From an uncultured Ruminococcus sp. (GTDB taxonomy: Bacteria > Bacillota > Clostridia > Oscillospirales > Acutalibacteraceae): 64,000 bases of DNA. Shown piece by piece: positions 36,545 to 43,662 of the stretch. The notes under the pieces are model-generated. The model did not search any database, was not told the origin of the DNA, and was given only the letters and a program-made list of their open reading frames with translations. Position 1 is the first letter of the stretch. Every line of letters starts with the position of its first letter. The stretch covers positions 81,497-145,496 of the forward strand of contig CACZYF010000001.1 of NCBI GenBank assembly GCA_902785355.1, written 5' to 3'. The position numbers were made by a program, and so were the translations under genes.

Positions 36545-38098
36545 ATGAAAAGAATCCTTTCTCTCCTGTTCTGCGGACTGCTCCTGTTTTCCGCTTGCGT
36601 AACGGCTCATGCGGCGGAAAACGAGCCGCCGTATGAGGCGGTCATCTGTAACGATGATCCTGACCTTGCCGTAACAGGCGCCGTGCCTGAGCTATCCGAC
36701 GAAGGCGCGACAGCGGTACCGAAGATCGAGATCGACACCGCCGACGGCAACGGCGCGACCCTGCAGAAGGAGGACGGCTACGTCAACGCGCAGATCAGCA
36801 TCACTGATACAGACGGCAGCGCACTCAGCGGCACGGTACAGTTCAAGGTACGCGGCAACAGCACCGCTATCGCCTCCATCCCGAAGAAGGGCTTCACCTT
36901 CAAATTTGCGAAAAAGACCGATGTTCTCGGCATGGGGAAGGGGAAGAAATGGGCGCTGCTCGCAAACTGCTTCGACCCCACCCTTCTGCGCAACTATCTC
37001 ATGTTTGACCTAGCCGAAAAACTCGGTCTGCCTTATGTATCCCGTCAAAAATTCGTTGAGCTGTGGCTCGACGGCTCCTACCGCGGCTGCTACACCGTCT
37101 ACGAGCCCGTTCAGGCTGGCGGCGACAGGGTGGATATCGACACGGACGGCAACAAGGACTTTTTGCTCGAATACGAGGCGACCCGAAGTGAAGCCGACAT
37201 CGTCTACATTAACATCAGCGGCGTGCGGTTCGCGGTCAGCGAGCCCGACCCGCCCGACAGTGACCAGACCGCCTACATCACGGGCGTCATGACGGATATC
37301 GTTACGACCCTGCGCTACGGTACACAGGAACAGATCCGCGAGAGGCTCGACATCGACTCATTTGCGAAATACTACCTGCTCAATGAGTACGCCAAGACCC
37401 TCGACTTCGGCATGTCGTCGGTATTCTTCTTCTACAAGGACGGCAAGCTATACGCGGGGCCTCCGTGGGACTATGACCTCGCCTTAGGCAACGCCAACGC
37501 GGATATCCAATCCACCGCCGCGAAGGAAGGCGCACGCTCGGACGGCATCATGCAGACGACAAAGAACCTGTACCGTTGGCTCTGTGATAAGGACTGGTTC
37601 ATCGACGAGATTAAGCGCGTCTACGCTGCGCACTACGATGAGATCGCGTCGATCTCCGCCGACGGCGGTACGCTTGATACGCTGAGGAATGAATATCAGG
37701 CGTTATTCAACCGTAACTTCGGAATATGGAAGGTCAGCCGCTGGTGGCTGAATTACCAGAAGGTGCCGCTCGCGACCTACGAGGAGAACTATACCTTCCT
37801 CAAGAACTGGTGCGGCGATCGCAACGAATGGCTGAGAACCTACTACGGTCTGACCCCCTACACCTACGTCATCGGCGATACCGACGGAAACGGTGAAGTG
37901 GAGGCAGTAGACGTCACGCTGATCCAGCGATGTCTCTCGAACATCCCACCCACACCTGACAGCCGCGCGATCACCCGCGCATCGGTAACGGGAGAGGAAC
38001 TCGACGTCATCGACGCAACCATGATCCAGCGATACCTTGCTCAGATCAGCACGCCCTACCCGATCGGTGAACAAAAGACCATCATGGTCTATCACTGA
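36545..38098 (+). CDS. CotH-family protein with C-terminal dockerin
   Basis: The 517-residue secreted protein has a signal peptide (1-23), an Ig-like N-terminal segment, a CotH kinase-like domain (about 95-400) with QFKVRGNSTA, KKWALLANCFDPTLLRNYL and AGPPWDYDLALGNAN, and a C-terminal dockerin (about 441-510). The first dockerin repeat is GDTDGNGEVEAVDVTLIQR; the second keeps LDVIDATMIQRYL but has a degenerate calcium loop (ASVTGEE). CotH domains with dockerins are known from ruminococcal cellulosomes. Confidence 0.88.
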   Translation: MKRILSLLFCGLLLFSACVTAHAAENEPPYEAVICNDDPDLAVTGAVPELSDEGATAVPKIEIDTADGNGATLQKEDGYVNAQISITDTDGSALSGTVQFKVRGNSTAIASIPKKGFTFKFAKKTDVLGMGKGKKWALLANCFDPTLLRNYLMFDLAEKLGLPYVSRQKFVELWLDGSYRGCYTVYEPVQAGGDRVDIDTDGNKDFLLEYEATRSEADIVYINISGVRFAVSEPDPPDSDQTAYITGVMTDIVTTLRYGTQEQIRERLDIDSFAKYYLLNEYAKTLDFGMSSVFFFYKDGKLYAGPPWDYDLALGNANADIQSTAAKEGARSDGIMQTTKNLYRWLCDKDWFIDEIKRVYAAHYDEIASISADGGTLDTLRNEYQALFNRNFGIWKVSRWWLNYQKVPLATYEENYTFLKNWCGDRNEWLRTYYGLTPYTYVIGDTDGNGEVEAVDVTLIQRCLSNIPPTPDSRAITRASVTGEELDVIDATMIQRYLAQISTPYPIGEQKTIMVYH

Positions 38099-38147
38099 CA
38101 GAAAGCCCCCTCGAGAGAGGGAGCTCGATCTATCTTGCATACAAAAA

Positions 38148-38174
38148 GGGGGTTGACTTCTTGAGTCGACCCCC
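38148..38174. terminator. Terminator between convergent genes
   Basis: GGGGGTTGACT pairs with AGTCGACCCCC (one G-T pair); a T-run follows on the minus strand. Confidence 0.8.
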
Positions 38175-38197
38175 TTCGATTATCCTCTATTGATTGT

Positions 38198-39130
38198 TCA
38201 AACCGGCAGAGAGCAGAGATATGCACCAATTACATAAGTGATGAGATTCGCAATAACAGCATAGAGTACTGCGAGCCACGGACGGTAGGTTTCCCGATAC
38301 TCATACCGCTTGAAAGCAATCGCATATACCGTGCCTTCGACTGCCGCGACAGCAATCTCAAAAAAGGCGAACGGAAAACTCAGCAAGCCGTTGTATCGCA
38401 GCGGATTAATCAGTATCGTACTGACAGTCAGCAGGGCGAGGGTCACTATATTCGTAATTACAATCGTGAGGATGTGTCCCCGTTTTCGATAGCCGAAAAT
38501 AAGTGCAATCAAAATCTCAACCACAAGATTGATACCGAGACAGAGAACAAATTTTACCGCAAGCCTCTCTTGATAATAAGGCGCATAACCCTTCACGGTA
38601 GGTTGGTATTCGCCGATGGTGTGACTATCCTGATCGTATCTTGCTGTCTGAACATCAGCGATCCTCTTGCCATCCATCGTCAAAAGGAAAACCTGTATAT
38701 ACTTATCCTTTATCAGTACATCCGTTTTCACCAGTAAATCGGAGTCGGGATAATACAGCGCGATCTTGAACGAATCATACGGATACTCCACATACGTTTC
38801 CCCGTCTGTCTTATTAAAGTGATCAAGCTCTACAATATAGCCATAGCCGTCCTGATCACCTGAGCTCTTCAGCTTGCGAATCGCCGCCTGTTCCGTTTTC
38901 GTATATTGATCTTCGTAACCTTTTCCATCGAACCACTCGCTATAATGCCTGAATCTATGAATGTTGCTGAGCACGATGACACAATAGTCGCCGTCATAGG
39001 GCCGGTCGAGCCTGATGATAATATCCGGAGTTACCGGAGCATTTGCCGATACCGAGATGGAACATAAAGACAGCATGATCACAGTCAAAAGGATCATACA
39101 AAAGCCTTTGGTAAAACGCTTAACCCTCAT
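38198..39130 (-). CDS. Unrecognised membrane protein with extracytoplasmic domain
   Basis: The 310-residue protein begins with a signal-like helix (MRVKRFTKGFCMILLTVIML), an outer domain of about 170 residues (PYDGDYCVIVLSN, YIVELDHFNKTDGE, DVLIKDKYIQVFLLT), then four to five membrane helices from about 190 on. GGAG supports the start. I do not recognise a named family, though membrane proteins of this shape recur in Clostridia. It lies between the CotH gene and the EF-G-like gene. Confidence 0.7.
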   Translation of the reverse strand: MRVKRFTKGFCMILLTVIMLSLCSISVSANAPVTPDIIIRLDRPYDGDYCVIVLSNIHRFRHYSEWFDGKGYEDQYTKTEQAAIRKLKSSGDQDGYGYIVELDHFNKTDGETYVEYPYDSFKIALYYPDSDLLVKTDVLIKDKYIQVFLLTMDGKRIADVQTARYDQDSHTIGEYQPTVKGYAPYYQERLAVKFVLCLGINLVVEILIALIFGYRKRGHILTIVITNIVTLALLTVSTILINPLRYNGLLSFPFAFFEIAVAAVEGTVYAIAFKRYEYRETYRPWLAVLYAVIANLITYVIGAYLCSLPV

Positions 39131-39152
39131 GATCAATCTCCATAAAGGATAA

Positions 39153-39182
39153 CACACCCTGCATGACGATATGCAGGGTGTG
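39153..39182 (-). terminator. Terminator of the EF-G-like gene
   Basis: CACACCCTGCAT and ATGCAGGGTGTG form a perfect 12-bp stem, with TTATCCTTT after it on the minus strand. Confidence 0.75.
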
Positions 39183-39207
39183 ATTCTATACATTGTTTAA
39201 CTCTTGA

Positions 39208-41277
39208 TTATTCGTCAGCCTTCGCTTCTTCGATGACCTTCTGGGCTACCTGAGCGGGAGCGTCCTCATAGCGCTCGAACTCAAAGCTGAAGGTGCCGCG
39301 GCCCTGGGTGCACTGGCGCATGAACACGGAGAAGTCAGCCATCTCAGCCATCGGGACCTCAGCCTCGACGATCTGCATGCCGCTCTCACCCGCGTTCATA
39401 CCGAGAACACGACCGCGGCGCTTGTTGACCTCGCCCATGATATCGCCCATGTTAGCGTCCGGAACGTTCGCCTTCAAGGTACCGACCGGCTCCAGGAGAG
39501 CGGGCTTCGCCTGCGGGATACCCGCCTTGAACGCCAACTGAGCGGCGGTCTTGAACGCCATTTCGTTGGAGTCAACGGGATGGTACTTACCATCGTAGAG
39601 AGTCGCCTTGACGCCGACGACCGGGTAACCTGCCAGCGGGCCCTTCTTGATGGATTCCATCAGACCCTTTTCAACCGCGGGGAAGAACTGCTTCGGTACA
39701 GAACCGCCGACGACGGCGATCTCGAACTCCAGACCCTCGCTGTCGCAGGGCTCGAACTTGATCCAGACGTCACCGTACTGACCGGAACCGCCGGACTGCT
39801 TCTTATGCTTACCTTCTACGTCGGACTTGCCGCGAATGGTCTCGCGGTAAGCGACCTTAGGCTGCTTTAACTCAACCTCGACATTGAACTTCGCCTTCAG
39901 CTTGCTGACGACAACGTCCAGATGCTGCTCGCCCATACCGGAGAGCACCATTTCCTTGGTCTCGGGGTTGCTGACATACTTGATGGTGGGATCTTCCTCA
40001 GCCAGACGCGCCAGACCCTGAGCGACCTTATCCTCCTCGCCCTTCTTCTTCGGATATACCGCCATAGAGAAGGAAGGAGCGGGATAATCGATGCCGTCGA
40101 GGATGACCTTGCGGGTCGGGGAACAGAGGGTATCACCGGTATTGGCGGAGGTCAGCTTCGGGATCGCGCCGATATCGCCGGCGACGACAGCGGAGGCGTC
40201 CTCCTGCTTCTTACCGCGGACGGTGAGCACCTTGGTGATGCGCTCCTGGTTACCGGTGCGCATGTTGATCAGCGGCGCGTCGGTGGAGACCTTTCCGGAA
40301 ACGACCTTGAAGTAGCTCAGCTTACCGACGAACGGGTCGGCAACGGTCTTGAAGATGATCGCAGCGGTAGCGCCCTGCTCGTTGCAGGCGATCTCTACGG
40401 GGTCGCCGTTGACATCGACAGCGGTCTCGCCGCCGTTATCGGCAGCGGTGGGAGCCAGCCATGTAATGCTGTTCAGGAACTGCTCGATACCGAAGGTGGT
40501 GGAAGCGTCGCCGCAGAACACGGGGCACAGAGAGCCGTCCTTGACGCCCTGAGATACGCCGGTGATAATCTCCTCGGGGGTGAACTCTTCCTCCATGAAG
40601 AACTTCTCCATCAATTCCTCAGAGGTCTCGGCTACGGCTTCCTTGATCGCCTCACGCAGACCCTCAAAGCGGTCGCCCATCTCGGGGATGATGGGGGTAG
40701 GCGTCACGTTGCCCTTCGCGTCATACTTATAAGCCTTATATTCGAGCAGGTTGATGTAGGTATTCGCCTGACCGTTCTCGATATGGGGAACGATTACAGG
40801 GCATACAGAGGGACCGAAGGTCGCCTTCAGATCCTCGAGAACGCGATAGAAGCGCGCATCCTCATCACAAACACCGTTGACGAAGAAGATCTTGGTCAGA
40901 CCTTCCTTATCGGCAGCCTTGACTGCCTTCTCGGTACCGACGTTGACGCCGTCCTTGGCGGATACGACGATGACCGCGGTCTCGGCGGCACGATAGCCCT
41001 CATATACGCCGCCCTCAAAGTCAAACAGACCGGGGGTGTCAATGATATTGATCTTGGTATTCTTCCACTCCACGGGAGCCACGGCGGTAACGATCGATAC
41101 CTTGCGGCGGATCTCCTCGGGATCATAGTCGAGCTGGGTGTTGCCGTCGGCGATCTTACCCAGACGGTCGCTCGCCTTGGAAAGATACAGCATCGCCTCG
41201 GCGACAGAGGTCTTGCCCGCGCCGGAGTGACCCGCCATAGCGATGTTTAAGATGTGTTTCGCGTCATACTGTTTCAA
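39208..41277 (-). CDS. EF-G-like translation GTPase
   Basis: The 689-residue protein has all EF-G domains, but its P-loop is GHSGAGKTS rather than the AHIDAGKTT of canonical FusA, placing it with EF-G-like/FusA2 paralogs. DTPGLFDFEGG is the G3 motif. The usual NKxD G4 motif reads FVNGVCDED, an unusual change. The start is TTG at 41277 (LKQYDAKHILNI), eight bases after AAAGGAG; an ATG six codons earlier overlaps that ribosome site. Its role may be in a specialised elongation or ribosome-recovery step. Confidence 0.88.
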   Translation of the reverse strand: MKQYDAKHILNIAMAGHSGAGKTSVAEAMLYLSKASDRLGKIADGNTQLDYDPEEIRRKVSIVTAVAPVEWKNTKINIIDTPGLFDFEGGVYEGYRAAETAVIVVSAKDGVNVGTEKAVKAADKEGLTKIFFVNGVCDEDARFYRVLEDLKATFGPSVCPVIVPHIENGQANTYINLLEYKAYKYDAKGNVTPTPIIPEMGDRFEGLREAIKEAVAETSEELMEKFFMEEEFTPEEIITGVSQGVKDGSLCPVFCGDASTTFGIEQFLNSITWLAPTAADNGGETAVDVNGDPVEIACNEQGATAAIIFKTVADPFVGKLSYFKVVSGKVSTDAPLINMRTGNQERITKVLTVRGKKQEDASAVVAGDIGAIPKLTSANTGDTLCSPTRKVILDGIDYPAPSFSMAVYPKKKGEEDKVAQGLARLAEEDPTIKYVSNPETKEMVLSGMGEQHLDVVVSKLKAKFNVEVELKQPKVAYRETIRGKSDVEGKHKKQSGGSGQYGDVWIKFEPCDSEGLEFEIAVVGGSVPKQFFPAVEKGLMESIKKGPLAGYPVVGVKATLYDGKYHPVDSNEMAFKTAAQLAFKAGIPQAKPALLEPVGTLKANVPDANMGDIMGEVNKRRGRVLGMNAGESGMQIVEAEVPMAEMADFSVFMRQCTQGRGTFSFEFERYEDAPAQVAQKVIEEAKADE

Positions 41278-41344
41278 TGTAAAAACTCCTTTCAAGAGTA
41301 CTGAGTACAGATTTGCACTTGTCCGATTTCCGAACTACCATATC

Positions 41345-41373
41345 ATTATATAACAAATTTGTAAACCATACAA
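41345..41373 (-). promoter_or_regulatory. Promoter of the EF-G-like gene
   Basis: On the minus strand TTGTAT (41368-41373), 17 bases and TATAAT (41345-41350) lie about 70 bases upstream of the start. Confidence 0.6.
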
Positions 41374-41421
41374 TAAAAAACATGCTCCGAAAGAGAAAAT
41401 CCACTAAACATATAAAAACGG

Positions 41422-41458
41422 AGCGCAACTTTTGTGCAATTCGCTAAAAAGTTGCGCT
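41422..41458 (-). terminator. Terminator of the kinase gene
   Basis: AGCGCAACTTTT and AAAAGTTGCGCT form a 12-bp stem with a 13-base loop; CCGTTTTTAT follows on the minus strand. Confidence 0.8.
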
Positions 41459-41500
41459 GTTTCTTATGATATACTCCTGTATATTAAGGCAATAATCAAA

Positions 41501-42856
41501 TTATTTTATCTCGGTGTACCGCGCAAAGGTCTCAAACGCCCTTCCATAATCACCGTTCGCGATATCAGATTCCATCGCGTCAAAGATTTCGTTGAGCGAA
41601 TCATCCGGGAACATGGTTATAGCGGAGCCTGTAGTCGTAATATACATCTTTTTATCCTCGACGCCGATCAACAACATGATGCCGTCTGAATTGTCGCTGA
41701 AGCCGGAAAGATGGTTCTCATAATAATCAATCGAATAATCCTTGATATCCTTACCGCCCAGCGAGTTAGTTGTCACAACCGCCGTAACAAAATGATCATG
41801 GGAATAGGAGCGATCAAGCATCTGCGCAAGCCGCGCTTCTTCTTCGGTTGTGATCAGATCGGCAAAATCCGCTACGCTGGAATAGGGTACGGTCGAAGCG
41901 GATGACGTTGTAGTTTTTTCAGTCCGGTTCTGTACGATTATACCCATCCCAACCAGGAAGGCGAGTATCGACAAAACCATGATCACCACCGGCCATGGGT
42001 TCGATCGTTTCACGGGCTTTGAAGGGATATAACGTACCGCAGGCTGAACCGTTTGCGCTTTCCTGACAGGATGATCCGTCGATAAATAGAGGTTTTGCAG
42101 CGCATATGCAAGCTCCTGACAGCTCCGGAATCGCTGCTCGGGATAGAACGCGGTACATCGGCTGATTACCGCCGCCATATTCGGCGACATTCTGCCGTTC
42201 TCCTGAGGCGTACTGTTGTCCCATGGGGTAATGCCCGTAATCAGATATTTAATGGTCACGCCCAAGGCATAGATATCGGATCGAGCGTCGGTTCGTCCGT
42301 GATACTGCTCCGGCGGCGCAAAACCGCCCGTTCCCAGCGCAATCGTATCGTTCGCCTTATCAGGGTTGAAAACTCGGGCGGTACCAAAGTCGATGATCTT
42401 AAGGCTCCCGTCGTTCTTGAGTATCACGTTGGAGGGCTTCATATCACGGTATATGATCGGTGGTTGCTGTCCATGAAGATAACTAAGCGCCTCACACAAC
42501 TGTATTGCCCATTCCCGGACGGTCTCCTCGGATTGAGGACCCTCCTGTGACAGGACGTCCTGCAGCGTGCGTCCTTCGATGTAATCCATCACCAGATACA
42601 GCGCCTCAGAATCCTCGATGATATCGACGATTCTCGGAAAGGCAGGGTAATCAAGATTTTTCATCATCTCCGCCTCGCTCTTAAGACCGTTAATGAACAA
42701 CTCATTGTTATGTTCTCCGGTCTTGCAAATCTCCTTAACAGCCCAAAGATTGCCGAGGCGTATATTCTCAGCCAAATAGACCTTAGAGGTGCCGCCTTTA
42801 CTGATATAACGTATCAGCCGATATCTGTCGTCGATCAAACTTCCGATCTCAGCCAT
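41501..42856 (-). CDS. Membrane Ser/Thr protein kinase fused to a TPM-type domain
   Basis: This 451-residue protein has an N-terminal protein kinase (about 10-255): ISKGGTSKVYLAE (Gly loop), LWAVKEI (Lys), IIYRDMKPSNVIL (catalytic loop, YRD rather than HRD), IIDFGTARV (DFG) and GGFAPPEQYHG. One membrane helix follows (about 287-310). The outer part (about 328-437) resembles the TPM fold: LITTEEEARLAQML, VVTTNSLGGKDIKDY and DGIMLLIGVEDKKMYI. Usual bacterial partners are PASTA or other sensors, so a TPM module is notable. The start at 42856 follows GGGAGAG. Confidence 0.85.
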   Translation of the reverse strand: MAEIGSLIDDRYRLIRYISKGGTSKVYLAENIRLGNLWAVKEICKTGEHNNELFINGLKSEAEMMKNLDYPAFPRIVDIIEDSEALYLVMDYIEGRTLQDVLSQEGPQSEETVREWAIQLCEALSYLHGQQPPIIYRDMKPSNVILKNDGSLKIIDFGTARVFNPDKANDTIALGTGGFAPPEQYHGRTDARSDIYALGVTIKYLITGITPWDNSTPQENGRMSPNMAAVISRCTAFYPEQRFRSCQELAYALQNLYLSTDHPVRKAQTVQPAVRYIPSKPVKRSNPWPVVIMVLSILAFLVGMGIIVQNRTEKTTTSSASTVPYSSVADFADLITTEEEARLAQMLDRSYSHDHFVTAVVTTNSLGGKDIKDYSIDYYENHLSGFSDNSDGIMLLIGVEDKKMYITTTGSAITMFPDDSLNEIFDAMESDIANGDYGRAFETFARYTEIK

Positions 42857-42973
42857 TAACGACACTCTCCCTTCTCCTTGTATAAAAAAGTATATCATTC
42901 AGTCTGTAAAAAGTCAACGGAGTATCGTCAGGTACAGTGCCGCAGGTTATCGGGAAAAATTTTGTCAAATCTA

Positions 42974-43029
42974 TTGACAACCGACGCGAAGCTCGCTATA
43001 ATAGGTATGTGGGTTAGCTTGAGCTAACC
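42974..43029 (+). promoter_or_regulatory. feo promoter with DtxR-like operator
   Basis: TTGACA (42974-42979), a 17-base spacer and TATAAT (42997-43002) are followed by the perfect dyad GGTTAGCTTGAGCTAACC (43012-43029), placed about 10 bases past the -10 where a repressor would block transcription. The dyad resembles the GGTTAG/CTAACC operators of DtxR/IdeR-type iron repressors. Confidence 0.8.
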
Positions 43030-43061
43030 ATCTGCAATTATCTTCATAAAGGAGAATACAC

Positions 43062-43271
43062 ATGCCACTTACACTCGCAGCGCTCGGCGAAGAATATATC
43101 ATCAAGCGAATCGGCGGAAACGCAGAGGTACGTACGCATCTGCAGAATCTGGGCTTTGTCCCCGGAGGCACCGTCACGGTCGTCAGCTCCATGGGCGGCA
43201 ACCTGATCGTCAATGTAAAGGGCGCGCGCATCGCCGTCAGTAAAGAGATGGCGCAAAAGATCATGATATAA
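43062..43271 (+). CDS. feoA: Ferrous iron transport protein A (first copy)
   Basis: This 69-residue SH3-like protein has MPLTLAALGEEYIIKRIGG, LQNLGFVPGGTVTVVSS and GARIAVSKEMAQKIMI, the FeoA pattern. FeoA is thought to bind and tune the GTPase part of FeoB at the inner face of the membrane. It is the first gene after the iron-responsive promoter; a second feoA lies 82 bases downstream. Confidence 0.9.
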   Translation: MPLTLAALGEEYIIKRIGGNAEVRTHLQNLGFVPGGTVTVVSSMGGNLIVNVKGARIAVSKEMAQKIMI

Positions 43272-43353
43272 TATCAAGAATCGGTGAAAGAAAACATGCG
43301 AGGCAAAGCCATAATGTTACTCACCGCTTTCCAATAAAAAGGAGGCAAAACAC

Positions 43354-43575
43354 ATGAAAACTCTTAGAGATGTCGCGATCGGCGGCTCCGCAAAGGTCAA
43401 AAAGCTCCACGGTGAGGGCGCCGTCAAACGCCGCATCATGGATATGGGTATCACCAAGGGCGTCGAGGTTACTGTGCAGAAGGTAGCGCCGCTGGGCGAT
43501 CCGCTCGAGATCACCGTGCGCGGCTATCAGCTGTCCATCCGCAAGGCGGACGCAGCGATGGTTGAGGTGGAATAA
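43354..43575 (+). CDS. feoA: Ferrous iron transport protein A (second copy)
   Basis: The 73-residue protein reads MKTLRDVAIGGSAKVKKLHG, KRRIMDMGITKGVEVTVQKV and PLEITVRGYQLSIRKADA, a typical FeoA. It differs strongly from the first copy, so they are not a recent duplication. AAAGGAGG precedes the ATG. A hairpin with T-run overlaps its stop codon, which may reduce read-through into feoB. Confidence 0.92.
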   Translation: MKTLRDVAIGGSAKVKKLHGEGAVKRRIMDMGITKGVEVTVQKVAPLGDPLEITVRGYQLSIRKADAAMVEVE

Positions 43576-43596
43576 GCGGTCTCCGCTTATTTTTTT
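43571..43596 (+). terminator. Terminator-like hairpin between feoA and feoB
   Basis: AATAAGCGG and CCGCTTATT form a 9-bp stem with loop TCT and a following T-run. The feoA stop codon is inside the stem. Confidence 0.7.
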
Positions 43597-43603
43597 GACA
43601 AAC

Positions 43604-43639
43604 GATTAGCTTATGTTAACCGAATTAGCCTAAGCTTAC
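43604..43639 (+). promoter_or_regulatory. Candidate iron-repressor sites ahead of feoB
   Basis: Two degenerate dyads lie side by side: GATTAGCTTATGTTAACC and AATTAGCCTAAGCTTA. They share the TTAG/CTAA half sites of the palindrome at 43012-43029. A TTGACA stands at 43595-43600 but no good -10 is seen, so feoB may have a weak separate promoter. Confidence 0.5.
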
Positions 43640-43662
43640 ATCTTATGAAATGAGGTAAGGAA

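Noticed and set aside
39922-41250. 442-codon plus-strand open frame opposite the EF-G-like gene
   Set aside because: Antisense shadow with low-complexity residues and no start signals.
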